This document shows, piece by piece, positions 41,646-52,100 of a DNA stretch of 64,000 bases. Source of the DNA: JANXSS01 sp025356535. Its GTDB lineage: Bacteria > Pseudomonadota > Gammaproteobacteria > Burkholderiales > Burkholderiaceae_D. Below the pieces are notes generated by a model. The model was not told where the DNA came from. It did no database searches and saw only the letters and a program-made list of their open reading frames with translations. Position numbers and translations under genes: made by a program. Where the stretch lies: positions 1 to 64,000 of the forward strand of contig JAYUMU010000161.1 in NCBI GenBank assembly GCA_043762325.1, read 5' to 3'. How positions within the stretch are numbered: position 1 is the first letter of the stretch; the number at the start of each line of letters is the position of its first letter.

Positions 41646-42323
41646 TCAATTGCCGATCAGGCTCGCCGCGATATTGATCGACAGCCCGAGAATGGCCAGA
41701 TTGAAAAGAAACCCGAGCACCGTATGCGCCAGCACGACCTTGCGCATCGGCGTGGTCATGACCTGCACGTCGGAAGTCTGCACGGCAGACGAAATCGTGA
41801 AGGAAAAATACAGCAGGTCCCAGTACACCGGCTTTTGCAGGTCTTCGGGAAATTTCAGCGGCAAGGCATCGTCGTCGGCGATGTAGAACAGCTTGGTGTA
41901 ATGCACCGCAAAGATGGTGCCGACCAGGAGCCAGGAGCCGAGGACGGTCGCCACCGTGGAGGCATAGTGCAGGATGCGGGCGCTGCCGGTCAGCTCCTTT
42001 GCCGAACCAAGCTGCAGGACGATTGCCGCCAGACTTGCCACGGCGGTGACGCAGACCAGCACCAGCACCATGGTCGCGCTCTCGTCTTCCCTTTCGGCGA
42101 ACTGCTTGACCTCGTCTGCGTCGGCGCGAACCATCAGCACCCAGATCATCAGCAGGTAGAGCCAGACGCCGGCGTTCCAGCCAAGCACCGCGCATTGCAC
42201 TGCCTCGAAGCGCGTCGCCAGGCCGAAGCCGACCAGCAGGCCCACGCCGGTTGCCAGCAGCAGGCGCGGATGCAGTTTGAATAATGAAAGCCAGGCAGTG
42301 CGTGACAGCGGTATGACGGACAT
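41646..42323 (-). CDS. DUF1345 family membrane protein
   Basis: The 225-residue protein has about five or six hydrophobic segments (for example LLLATGVGLLVGFGLAT, GVWLYLLMIWVLMV, VLVLVCVTAVASLAAIV, VLAHTVLGFLFNLAILG). It shows the DUF1345 signature YWDLLYFSFTISSAVQTSDVQV near residues 165-190. The function of the family is unknown. ATG 42323 is chosen over 42353 because it starts just before the first conserved region. It is followed by a good intrinsic terminator. Confidence 0.85.
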   Translation of the reverse strand: MSVIPLSRTAWLSLFKLHPRLLLATGVGLLVGFGLATRFEAVQCAVLGWNAGVWLYLLMIWVLMVRADADEVKQFAEREDESATMVLVLVCVTAVASLAAIVLQLGSAKELTGSARILHYASTVATVLGSWLLVGTIFAVHYTKLFYIADDDALPLKFPEDLQKPVYWDLLYFSFTISSAVQTSDVQVMTTPMRKVVLAHTVLGFLFNLAILGLSINIAASLIGN

Positions 42324-42442
42324 GGTATCGGGCGGAAGTGGGATTCCCCGCACGATACCAGTTTTGCAGATTGCTGCCGAGGGACAATCTTGCCCGTGAT
42401 GGTAATTTCAGCGCGCTTGCGAACGGGCGCTGGCGCCGGGAT

Positions 42443-43342
42443 TCAGGCCTTTACCACCAGTACGATTGCCGCTGCGATCAGGCCGAATTTCAGCACGTAA
42501 TAGACGCCACGGTTCCAGCGCTTCAACCTGCGGCGGTACTGGCCGGCAGACCAGGCAATGTGGAACAGTTTGTTGATGCCGCCGGTCTGGTCGCCGGTGT
42601 CGTTGGGCGAACTCGCCGCCGTCATCATGGTGCGGCCGAGCCAGCGGTTCAGGGCCCGCGCCCAGCCGAAGCGCATCGGTCGCTCGACATCGCAGAACAG
42701 GATGATGCGATCGATGTCGCTGCCATTCTTGGCCCAGTGAATGTAGGTCTCGTCGAAGATCACGGCCTGGCCGTCGCGCCAGCTGTAGCGCTGCTCGTTG
42801 ACCTCGATAAAGCAACGGTCGTCGTTGGGCGTGACCAGTCCCAGGTGATAACGCAGCGAGCCGGCAAACGGATCGCGGTGCGGATTGAGCACGGCGCCCG
42901 GCGGCAGTTCGGCAAACATGGCTGCCTTGACCGATGGCAGCGTCTTCAACAGCGCAAAGGTCTGCGGACACAATGCTTCTGCCGAGGGATGACTGGCGTC
43001 GTACCACTTCAAATAGAAGCGCTTCCAGCCGGTCTTGAAGAAGGAATTGAAACCGGCGTCGTTGTTCTGCGCCGCCGCACGGATTTTTTGCGTATTCAAA
43101 AGGTGCAATGCTTCGGCGCGGATCTGCTGCCAGTTCTGCTGCAGTACATCCAGTTCCTTGAAGTCTGCAACCGGCAGGTAGGCTTTCGACGACACTTTCG
43201 ACAGGCTGTACATGACCATGTTGATCGGCGCCATGAAGGTCGAATGATCGAACAGCTGCCGGAAAAACGGCAGCCGCGCGCGTCCCCGGAAATGAACGAA
43301 CAGCACCGAAGCGAGATACAGACCTACGAACCACCATTTCAT
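42443..43342 (-). CDS. lpxO: Lipid A hydroxylase LpxO
   Basis: The 299-residue protein matches LpxO, an Fe(II)/2-oxoglutarate-dependent dioxygenase of the aspartyl/asparaginyl beta-hydroxylase family. It adds a 2-hydroxyl group to a lipid A acyl chain on the cytoplasmic side of the inner membrane. It starts with a membrane anchor (WWFVGLYLASVLFVHFRGR), then RQLFDHSTFMAPINMVMYSLSKV. The iron-binding HxD lies in NPHRDPFAGSLRYHLGL and the distal His in FDETYIHWAKN. A second hydrophobic segment is at the C terminus. Length and both termini agree with the Salmonella enzyme as I remember it. Confidence 0.9.
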   Translation of the reverse strand: MKWWFVGLYLASVLFVHFRGRARLPFFRQLFDHSTFMAPINMVMYSLSKVSSKAYLPVADFKELDVLQQNWQQIRAEALHLLNTQKIRAAAQNNDAGFNSFFKTGWKRFYLKWYDASHPSAEALCPQTFALLKTLPSVKAAMFAELPPGAVLNPHRDPFAGSLRYHLGLVTPNDDRCFIEVNEQRYSWRDGQAVIFDETYIHWAKNGSDIDRIILFCDVERPMRFGWARALNRWLGRTMMTAASSPNDTGDQTGGINKLFHIAWSAGQYRRRLKRWNRGVYYVLKFGLIAAAIVLVVKA

Positions 43343-43681
43343 AAACTACTTCCTTATTTCGTCTGCATCAAATGGAAAAATCGACGCTGTGGCACGCGTC
43401 CTGTGAACGATTCGGCGCTGGCTGTTGTCTATCATAGTATCGAAAAAACATCTTGCAATCTGCCGGCGTGCAGGACCCGCATTGCCGGCAAGGGACTGAC
43501 ACCGGTCGTCATTTTCGCCGAATTTGCGGTTCGGTGTTCGGCAAATGGCACAACCCGGCGACTGCGCCGGAGCAGAGTGCAGCGATGTTTTTCGAAAGCG
43601 CATTGCCGTACAGACATTCCACGCTGCACCTGATGCAATGCGCCCGTACAGTGATTCAACCTACACGCAAAGAAAGCAACG
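43343..43681. other. Intergenic region between lpxO and the small HTH-like gene
   Basis: These 339 bases separate divergent genes. A TATCAT word near 43431 and other AT-rich patches could be promoter elements, but no -35/-10 pair stands out. No supportable gene is seen. Confidence 0.35.
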
Positions 43682-43990
43682 ATGCCACTGCAAATGACGC
43701 CACCTGTCTTACAGTATGACCCCAATCATTTGCTCGATGTCCTGCTTGCAAGGCTCGAGCTGAAAAACGATGCGGCGCTTTCGCGGGCGCTCGACGTCGC
43801 CCGTCCGGTGCTGGTCTGCATCCGACAGCGCTCGCTCGGCGTCGGCGCGTGGCTGCTGCTGCGCATGGCCGAAGCAAGCAACCTCAGCATAGCCGACCTG
43901 CGCAGCCTGATGGGAGACCAGCGTGCGCGCCTGCGCGTGGCCACCGGCCCGATGCGCCGCGTTCCAAAAATTCCGGGACGGTCCGCCTGA
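43682..43990 (+). CDS. Small helix-turn-helix-like protein
   Basis: The 102-residue protein has a helical core (HLLDVLLARLELKNDAALSR, then LLLRMAEASNLSIADLRSLMG) that looks like a Cro/CI-type helix-turn-helix, with NDAALSRALDVARPVLVCIRQ in the place of the recognition part. The C-terminal tail is basic (RVATGPMRRVPKIPGRSA). An AAAGAAAG site precedes the ATG. It may be a DNA-binding regulator, but the match is by pattern only. The target is unknown. Confidence 0.6.
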   Translation: MPLQMTPPVLQYDPNHLLDVLLARLELKNDAALSRALDVARPVLVCIRQRSLGVGAWLLLRMAEASNLSIADLRSLMGDQRARLRVATGPMRRVPKIPGRSA

Positions 43991-44403
43991 GCCGGTTTTG
44001 TATCGACTTGTAGCCCGCTGATCGGGCTGCAACGCCTTTCTTGCGGGGTTTCGTGACGAAATCCGGCGCACCGAGCAATTGAGCCAGGTGCGCCGGCGCT
44101 ACGCTTACGCAAGACCTTGCCGGGCACGGATGCCGGCATGCGCCGGATCAGGCTGAACACAGACGCCCGGCAGGTGCCGCGCCCACTGCCTGTACCCCCC
44201 GCACCGCACGTTGCAACGCAAACATCCGCCCCGGGCAAGCCCGGCGGATGCCGAAATCGACCGCAACATTACGTCACACGTTGCCGGTGTACTTTCCATA
44301 TAATTCCCCCAGTCATTACACTTTCGGCATGCGCCGGGGTTCTGCAAAATGCTGCCGGTTTTATGGGCTGCACCCGACTTTCAGTTTTCAGCCAGGTTAT
44401 CCA
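43991..44403 (+). promoter_or_regulatory. Upstream region of the mdtABC operon, with a consensus -10 box
   Basis: A perfect TATAAT lies at 44299-44304, about 100 bases before the mdtA start. The -35 position is poor (GTCACA or ACACGT at non-ideal spacing), which suggests an activator. Two GC hairpins (AGCCCG/CGGGCT at 44012-44028 and CGGG/CCCG near 44233) could end transcription of the preceding gene. No gene is supportable here. Confidence 0.4.
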
Positions 44404-46041
44404 ATGAATCCTTCCCCACCACCCGAAGTCATCGAGCCGGCGCGACCAGCCCTGCTCGCGCCGGCGCCCGTGAAACCGCCGCGCCGGCGCTGGTGGCCCT
44501 GGTTGCTGCTGCTGATCGCGGCGGCGGCGGCATACTATTTCTTCATCCGGGAAAAACCGGCCGCCGATGGCGCTGCGGCGCCGGCAGCGGGACAGGCGGC
44601 CAAGGGCGGGCCCGGCGGCAAGCGCGGCGCCGGCGCTCCGGGCGGTGGCGGCAACCGGCCCAACGCACCGGTGGTCGCCGCCACGGCGCGCACCGGCGAC
44701 ATCAGCGTCTACCTCAACGGACTCGGCTCTGCCATGCCGTTGAACACCGTCACGGTGCGCAGCCGCGTCGATGGCCAGCTGATGAAGGTGTTGTTTCAGG
44801 AAGGCCAGGTGGTCAGGGCAGGCCAACTGCTGGCTGAAATCGATCCACGGGCGTTCCAGGTGCAGCTGACGCAGGCAGAGGGCCAGATGGCCCGCGACCA
44901 GGCATTGCTGACGAATGCGCAGGTCGACCTGGAGCGCTACAAGCTGCTGTTCCAGCAGGATTCCATCGCCAAGCAGCAGCTCGACACGCAACAGGCGCTG
45001 GTGCGCCAGTACCAGGGTTCGATCAAGGCCGACCAGGGCGTGGTCGACAATGCGAAGCTGCAGTTGAGTTATGCGCGCATCACGGCGCCCATCGGCGGGC
45101 GCATCGGCTTGCGACAGGTCGATACCGGCAACATCGTGCGGGCCGGCGACGCCAATGGCCTGGTGGTGATCACCCAGCTGCAGCCGATCACGGTGCTGTT
45201 CACGATCCCGGAAGACAACATCCCTGCGGTCATGAAAAAGCTGCAGGCCGGCGACAAGCCACCGGTAGACGCCTACGACCGGGCGCAGAAAAACAAGCTG
45301 GCTTCCGGCACGTTGCTGACCGTCGACAACCAGATCGACACCACCACCGGCACCGTCAAGCTCAAGGCGCAGTTTCCCAATACCGATTACGCATTGTTCC
45401 CGAATCAGTTCGTCAACACGCGCATGCTCATCGACGTGCGGCGCGGCGTCGTGATCGTGCCGACCGCCGGCGTGCAGCGCGGCACGCAGGGCACCTTCGC
45501 CTACGTCGTCAAGCCGGACAACACCGTGTCGTTGCGCCTGATTACGGTTGGCAAGGTGCAGGGCGAAGACACCGAGATCCTTACCGGCCTGCAGGCTGGC
45601 GAAGTCATCGTCACCGACGGCGCAGACAAGTTGCGCGACGGCGGCAAGGTCGAGGTCGCTGTCAAGGATGGCGCTGCTGCCAAGGGTGGCGCACGCGGCG
45701 CTGGTGGCGGACGGCGTGGCGACGGCAGTGGTGCGCGGCGCGACGGCGCTGCTGGTGCTGGTGCTGGTGCTGGTGCTGGTGCTGGTGCTGGTGCCGTGGG
45801 TGCCGCAGGCGCAACGGCCGAGCCCTCCCGCGGCGCGGCAGGCGCACCCGGCGCCATGGCAACGCCGCCCGCAGCCGGCGACGCGGCTGCGCCATCCGGC
45901 GAGGGACGGCGCCGCTGGCGCGACGGCCAGGGCCGACGGCCGGAGGGCGCCGCACCCGCCGCAACCGACGGCACTTCACCGGCCGCACCGGCTGCCCCCG
46001 CACCGGCTGCAGCACCTGCACGCAGCGGCGCGCCGGCATGA
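44404..46041 (+). CDS. mdtA: RND efflux periplasmic adaptor, MdtA-like
   Basis: The 545-residue protein is a membrane-fusion protein. It has an N-terminal membrane anchor (RRWWPWLLLLIAAAAAYYFF), a lipoyl/hairpin region (VRSRVDGQLMKVLFQEGQVV, QARLNYARITAP-like KLQLSYARITAPIGGRIGLR) and a beta-barrel part (DYALFPNQFVNTRMLID). It links the MdtB/MdtC pump to the outer membrane channel. The last 110 or so residues form a Gly/Ala/Arg/Pro-rich tail absent from E. coli MdtA (about 415 residues). The ATG at 44404 follows the promoter region; mdtB overlaps its end by four bases. Confidence 0.9.
   Translation: MNPSPPPEVIEPARPALLAPAPVKPPRRRWWPWLLLLIAAAAAYYFFIREKPAADGAAAPAAGQAAKGGPGGKRGAGAPGGGGNRPNAPVVAATARTGDISVYLNGLGSAMPLNTVTVRSRVDGQLMKVLFQEGQVVRAGQLLAEIDPRAFQVQLTQAEGQMARDQALLTNAQVDLERYKLLFQQDSIAKQQLDTQQALVRQYQGSIKADQGVVDNAKLQLSYARITAPIGGRIGLRQVDTGNIVRAGDANGLVVITQLQPITVLFTIPEDNIPAVMKKLQAGDKPPVDAYDRAQKNKLASGTLLTVDNQIDTTTGTVKLKAQFPNTDYALFPNQFVNTRMLIDVRRGVVIVPTAGVQRGTQGTFAYVVKPDNTVSLRLITVGKVQGEDTEILTGLQAGEVIVTDGADKLRDGGKVEVAVKDGAAAKGGARGAGGGRRGDGSGARRDGAAGAGAGAGAGAGAGAVGAAGATAEPSRGAAGAPGAMATPPAAGDAAAPSGEGRRRWRDGQGRRPEGAAPAATDGTSPAAPAAPAPAAAPARSGAPA
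45751..45792 (+). repeat. Seven perfect GCTGGT hexamers in the mdtA tail
   Basis: The array encodes (Ala-Gly)7. Six-base units do not change the reading frame when copies are gained or lost, so only tail length would vary between strains. Confidence 0.8.
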
Positions 46042-49000
46042 GCGGCATGAGCATTTCGCGACCGTTCATCCTGCGTCCGGTTGCCACCTCGCTGCTGATG
46101 CTGGCGATCCTGCTGGTGGGCATCCTCGCCTACCGGCTGCTGCCGTTATCTGCCCTGCCGGAGGTCGACTATCCGACGATCCAGGTGGTCACGCTCTATC
46201 CGGGCGCCAGTCCCGACGTCATGACCTCGTCGGTGACCGCGCCGCTGGAGCGCCAGTTCGGCCAGATGCCGGGCTTAAACCAGATGTCGTCGACCAGTTC
46301 CGGCGGCGCCTCGGTCATCACGCTGCAGTTCTCGCTGGCGCTGAGCCTCGACATCGCGGAGCAGGAAGTGCAGGCGGCCATCAACGCCGGCGCCAACCTG
46401 CTGCCGGCCGACCTGCCGGCGCCGCCTCTCTATAGCAAAGTCAATCCGGCCGACACGCCGATCATGACGCTGTCGATCACCTCCAAAACGCTGCTGCTGC
46501 CGCAGTTGCAAAGCCTGGCCGACACCCGCCTGGCGCAGAAGATTTCGCAGCTGCCCGGCATCGGTCTGGTCACCCTGTCCGGCGGCCAGCGGCCGGCCGT
46601 GCGCATCCAGGCAAACCCCACCGCGCTGGCTGCCTACAACCTCAACATCGAAGACATCCGCAGCGCCATCGGCAGCGCCAATGCAAACCAGGCCAAAGGC
46701 AGCTTCGACGGCCCCACCCGCGCCTACACGATCGACGCCAACGACCAGCTGCGCTCGGCCGCCGAATACAAGGCGATCATCGTCAGCTACAAGAACGGCG
46801 CGCCGGTGCGCCTGACCGATGTGGCCGACGTCATCGACGACGCCGAGAACGTGCGCCAGGCCGCCTGGGTCAACGAGTCGCCGGCGATCATCGTCAATAT
46901 TCAACGGCAACCGGGCGCCAACGTGATTGCCGTGGTCGACAAGATCAAGGCGCTGCTGCCGCAGCTGCGCGCCGGCATGCCGGCCGATGTGGAAATCGCG
47001 ATCCTGACCGACCGTACCGTCACGATTGCCGCCTCCGTGAAAGACGTGCAGTTCGAGCTGATGCTCTCGGTCGCATTGGTGGTGATGGTGATTTTTCTTT
47101 TCCTGCGCAACCTGGCGGCGACCATCATTCCGAGCGTGGCGGTGCCGCTGTCGCTGGTGGGCACCTTCGGCGTGATGTACCTTGCCGGTTTTTCGTTGAA
47201 CAACCTCACGCTCATGGCGCTGACGATCTCGACCGGCTTCGTGGTCGACGATGCCATCGTCATGATCGAGAACATCGCCCGCTACATCGAACAGGGCGAC
47301 TCGCCCATGGAAGCGACCCTGAAGGGTTCGGCGCAGATCGGCTTCACCATCCTGTCGCTGACCATCTCGCTGATCGCGGTACTGATTCCCCTGCTCTTCA
47401 TGGGCGATGTGGTCGGGCGGCTGTTTCGCGAATTCGCCATCACGCTGTCGGTCACCATCATCCTGTCGGCCGTCGTTTCGCTGACACTCACACCGATGAT
47501 GTGCGCGCGCCTGCTGCATCACACCCCCGAAGAAAAACAGCGCTGGTTCTACAAGAAGTCGGGCGAATACTTCGACCGCGTCATCGCCGGCTACGGCCGC
47601 TGGCTCAACTGGGTGCTGGAGCGCCAGACGCTCACGCTGATCGTCGCAGTGGCGACCTTTGCGCTGACGGCTCTCTTGTACGTGCTGGTGCCGAAGGGGT
47701 TTTTCCCGCTGCAGGATACCGGCGTCATCCAGGGCATCTCGCAGGCGCCGCAATCGATTTCCTTTGCCGCCATGAGCCAGCGCCAGCAGGCCCTGGCGCA
47801 CGTGATCCTGCAGGACCCGGCGGTCGACAACCTGTCGTCGTTCATCGGCGTCGACGGCAGCAACACGACCTTGAACAGCGGGCGCATCCTGATCAACCTG
47901 AAACCCCACGGCACGCGCGACAAGGCCTCGGTGGTGATCGCCCGGCTGCAGAAAAATCTCGCGCAGGTCGGCGGCATCTCGCTGTTCATGCAGCCGGTGC
48001 AGGACCTGACGATCGAAACGCGCGTCAGCCGCACCCAGTACCAGTTCACGGTCGAAGACCCGGACAGCAAGCAGCTCTCGATCTGGACGCCGAAACTGGT
48101 CGAGCGCCTGGCGCAGTTGCCGCAACTGCGTGACGTCACCAGCGACCTGCAGGATGCCGGCCTGCAGGCAGCGCTCGTCATCGACCGCGCCACCGCCTCG
48201 CGCCTCGGGGTGACGCCGGCGATCATCGACAGCACGCTCTACAGCGCCTTCGGCCAGCGCATCGTTTCCACCATCTTCACGCAGACCAACCAGTACCGCG
48301 TGATCCTGGAACTGAAGCCGGAATTCCAGCAGGGACCGGCGGCCCTGAACGCCATTTACGTGGCCGGCACCGGCGGCACGCAGATACCGCTCAGTACCCT
48401 GACGACGCTGACCGAACGGGCCACGCCGCTGGTGGTCAGCCACATCGGCCAGCTGCCGGCGACGACCATCTCCTTCAACCTCGCGCCCGGTGCGGCACTG
48501 GGCGACGCCGTCAAGGCAATCGACGCGGCAAAAAAGGAGATCGGCCTGCCGGCCAGCACGCAGACCAACTTCCAGGGCGCGGCGCTGGCCTTCCAGGGGT
48601 CGCTGACGAACCAGCTGCTGCTGATCCTGGCGGCCATCATCACGGTCTACATCGTGCTGGGCGTCCTGTATGAAAGCTACATCCATCCGATCACGATTCT
48701 CTCCACACTTCCCTCGGCCGGCATGGGCGCGCTGCTGGCGCTGCTGATCTCCGGCAGCGATCTGGGCATCATCTCGATCATCGGCATCATCCTCCTGATC
48801 GGCATCGTCAAGAAGAACGCCATCATGATGATCGACTTTGCGCTCGACGCCGAGCGCAACGAAGGCATGGCGCCGCGCGAGGCGATCTACCAGGCCTGCC
48901 TGCTGCGCTTTCGGCCGATCCTGATGACGACCATGGCAGCGCTCCTGGGCGCGCTGCCGCTGATGCTGGGCGGCGGCGTCGGCTCGGAACTGCGCCATCC

Positions 49001-49166
49001 GCTGGGCATCACCATCGTCGGCGGCCTGATCGTGAGCCAGGTTTTGACGCTATTCACGACACCGGTGATCTACCTGGCCTTCGACCGGCTGGCGCAGCGC
49101 TTGGCGCCGAAAGAGGAGCGCCCGGCCGACGCCGCGGTGCGCCCGGTACCCGTGGCAGAGACATGA
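46038..49166 (+). CDS. mdtB: RND multidrug transporter subunit MdtB-like
   Basis: The 1042-residue protein is an HAE1-type RND pump with twelve membrane helices and two large periplasmic loops. Typical stretches are FILRPVATSLLMLAILLVG, ALPEVDYPTIQVVTLYPGASP, MALTISTGFVVDDAIVMIEN (charged residues of the proton relay in helix 4) and GIVKKNAIMMIDFAL. MdtB and MdtC form a mixed trimer that exports bile-salt-like and other amphiphilic compounds in E. coli. The four-base overlaps with mdtA and mdtC show one operon. Confidence 0.92.
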   Translation: MSGMSISRPFILRPVATSLLMLAILLVGILAYRLLPLSALPEVDYPTIQVVTLYPGASPDVMTSSVTAPLERQFGQMPGLNQMSSTSSGGASVITLQFSLALSLDIAEQEVQAAINAGANLLPADLPAPPLYSKVNPADTPIMTLSITSKTLLLPQLQSLADTRLAQKISQLPGIGLVTLSGGQRPAVRIQANPTALAAYNLNIEDIRSAIGSANANQAKGSFDGPTRAYTIDANDQLRSAAEYKAIIVSYKNGAPVRLTDVADVIDDAENVRQAAWVNESPAIIVNIQRQPGANVIAVVDKIKALLPQLRAGMPADVEIAILTDRTVTIAASVKDVQFELMLSVALVVMVIFLFLRNLAATIIPSVAVPLSLVGTFGVMYLAGFSLNNLTLMALTISTGFVVDDAIVMIENIARYIEQGDSPMEATLKGSAQIGFTILSLTISLIAVLIPLLFMGDVVGRLFREFAITLSVTIILSAVVSLTLTPMMCARLLHHTPEEKQRWFYKKSGEYFDRVIAGYGRWLNWVLERQTLTLIVAVATFALTALLYVLVPKGFFPLQDTGVIQGISQAPQSISFAAMSQRQQALAHVILQDPAVDNLSSFIGVDGSNTTLNSGRILINLKPHGTRDKASVVIARLQKNLAQVGGISLFMQPVQDLTIETRVSRTQYQFTVEDPDSKQLSIWTPKLVERLAQLPQLRDVTSDLQDAGLQAALVIDRATASRLGVTPAIIDSTLYSAFGQRIVSTIFTQTNQYRVILELKPEFQQGPAALNAIYVAGTGGTQIPLSTLTTLTERATPLVVSHIGQLPATTISFNLAPGAALGDAVKAIDAAKKEIGLPASTQTNFQGAALAFQGSLTNQLLLILAAIITVYIVLGVLYESYIHPITILSTLPSAGMGALLALLISGSDLGIISIIGIILLIGIVKKNAIMMIDFALDAERNEGMAPREAIYQACLLRFRPILMTTMAALLGALPLMLGGGVGSELRHPLGITIVGGLIVSQVLTLFTTPVIYLAFDRLAQRLAPKEERPADAAVRPVPVAET

Positions 49167-52100
49167 ATCTCTCCGCGCCCTTCATCCGCCGCCCGGTTGC
49201 CACCACGCTGCTGACGGTAGGCGTCATCCTGGCCGGCATGGTCAGCTTCGGCCTCTTGCCGGTGTCGCCGCTGCCGCAGGTGGATTTTCCGACGATCTCG
49301 GTGTCGGCCGGCGTGCCGGGCGCGAGTCCCGAAACCATGGCGTCGACGGTTGCCACGCCGCTCGAGCGTAAGCTCGGCACGATTGCGGGCGTCACCGAAA
49401 TCACCTCGTCGAGTTCGCTCGGGTCGGCGCGCATCACGCTGCAGTTCGATCTCTCGCGCGACATCGACGGCGCCGCGCGCGACGTGCAGGCGGCCATCAA
49501 TGCGGCGCGGGTCGATCTGCCGGCTACGCTGCGCAGCAACCCGACCTACCGCAAGGTCAATCCGGCCGATGCACCGATCATGATCCTGGCGCTGACCTCG
49601 CCGACCATGGACCAGGGCCAGATGTACGACGCCGCTTCCACCGTCCTGCAGCAGAAGCTCTCGCAGGTCGCGGGCGTGGGCCAGGTATCGGTCGGCGGCA
49701 GCTCGCTGCCGGCGGTGCGGGTGGAATTGAATCCCAATTCGCTCAACAAGTACGGCGTGGGCCTGGAGGATGTGCGCAATGCGCTCTCCGGCACGAATGC
49801 CAACAAGCCCAAGGGTTTCCTGGAACAGGGCGACCGGCAATGGCAGATCCATGCGGACGACCAGGCACAGAAGGCGGCGCAGTACCGCTCGCTGATCGTC
49901 AGCTATCGCAACGGCGCGCCGGTGCAGCTCTCCGAAGTGGCCGAGATCACCGATTCGGTGGAAGACCTGCGCAATGCCGGCATGGCAAACGGCAGGCCGT
50001 CGGTGCTGGTGATCCTGAACCGCCAGCCGAACGCCAACATCATCGAAACGGTCGACCGCATCCGCGCCATGATGCCGCAACTCAAAGCCTCGATTCCGAG
50101 CGCCATCGACATGGACGTGGTGCTCGACCAGACCATGACGATCCGCGCCTCGCTGCACGATGTCGAGCGCACCCTGGCGATTTCGGTCGGCCTGGTGATC
50201 CTGGTGGTGTTCCTGTTCCTGCGCAACCTGCGCGCGAGCCTCATTCCCAGCGTGGCCGTGCCGGTGTCGCTGCTGGGCACCTTCGGCATCATGTACTTGT
50301 GCGGCTACAGCCTGGACAATTTTTCGCTCATGGCACTCACCATTGCCACCGGCTTCGTCGTCGACGACGCCATCGTGGTGCTGGAAAACGTCACCCGCCA
50401 CATGGAAGCCGGCATGAAGCCGCTCGAAGCAACGCTGCTGGGCGCCAGGGAAGTCGGCTTCACGGTGCTGTCGATGAGCATCTCGCTGGTGGCGGTGTTC
50501 ATTCCGATGCTGCTGATGGGCGGCATCGTCGGGCGGCTGTTTCGCGAGTTTGCCGTGACGCTATCGGTGGCGGTACTGGTGTCGCTGGTGGTGTCGCTGA
50601 CCACCACGCCGATGATGTGCGCGCGCCTGCTGAAACCCGAAAAGAAGCAGCATGGCCGGCTCTACATGGCAAGCGAACGCGGCTTTCAATGGCTGCACGC
50701 GCGCTACGCCGCGGGCCTGGGCTGGGCGCTGGAACATACCTTCGTGACCATGCTGCTGATGCTGGCGGTGGTGGTGCTGAACGTCTACCTGTATTCGGTC
50801 ATTCCGAAGGGCTTCTTTCCGCAGCAGGATACCGGCCGGCTGCAGGGCAACATCCAGGCCGACCAGGCCACCTCGTTCCAGGCGATGCGACCCAAGCTGC
50901 AGGCCTTCATCGACATCGTCCGCAAAGACCCGGCGGTGGCCAGCGTCACCGGCTTCACGGGTGGCAGCCAGCGCAATACCGGCAACATGTTCATCTCCCT
51001 GAAACCCCTGGAAGAACGCGGCATCAGCGCCGACGGCGTCATCAACCGGCTGCGGCCGAAGCTGGCCGTGGTGCCGGGCGCGACGCTGTTCCTGCAGGCG
51101 TCGCAGGATATCCGCGTCGGCGGCCGGCAGGCCAATGCGCAGTACCAGTACACCCTTCAGGGCGACAACCTGGAGGAACTGGTGAGCTGGTCGCCGAAGG
51201 TGCTGGCGGCATTGAAGGAGGTGCCGCAGCTGACCGACGTCAACACCAACCAGCAGGACAAGGGCCTGCAGATCACGCTGACCATCGACCGCGACACCGC
51301 ATCGCGACTCGGCGTGACGCCGCGCATGATCGATGCGGTGCTCTACGACGCCTTCGGCCAGCGCCAGGCCTCGGTCATCTATGCGCAGCGCAACCAGTAT
51401 CACGTGGTGATGGAAGTGGCGCCCGAATACTGGCAGCGGCCGGAAACGCTGGACGCGATCCAGGTGCGCACCGCAACGGGTGCGATGGTGCCGCTATCGG
51501 CTTTTTCACGCTACGAGCCGACCACCACCACGCTCTCGGTCAATCACCAGGGCCAGTTCGCCGCGATGACGCTCTCCTTCAACCTCGCGCCCGACGTGGT
51601 GCTGTCGGATGCGGTCAGGGAAATCGACAATGCGGTTGCCCGAAGCGGCATGCCGTCGACGATTCGCGGCAGCTTCCAGGGCACCGCCAAGGTCTTCCAG
51701 GAGTCGCTGGCAACGGTGCCGTTCCTGATCCTGACGTCGCTGCTGACGATCTACATCGTGCTGGGCGTGCTGTACGAAAGCTACGTCCACCCCATCACGA
51801 TTTTGTCGACCCTGCCGTCGGCGGGCGTGGGCGCTATCCTGGCGCTGCTGATGGTCAAGATGGATCTCAACATCATGGCCTTCATCGGCATCATCCTCTT
51901 GATCGGCATCGTCAAGAAGAATGCCATCATGATGATCGACTTTGCCCTGGTGGCGCAGCGCGAGGAAGGCAAGACGCCGGTCGAGGCGATCCGCCAGGCC
52001 TGCCTCCTGCGCTTCCGGCCGATCCTGATGACCACCATGGCGGCGCTGCTGGGCGCCCTGCCGCTGGCGCTGGGCACCGGCACCGGTTCGGAGTTGCGCC

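Noticed and set aside
46275..48998. Open frame of 907 codons on the minus strand opposite mdtB
   Set aside because: It is antisense to a clear RND transporter gene, is rich in Arg, His, Gln and Asp, and lacks any domain.
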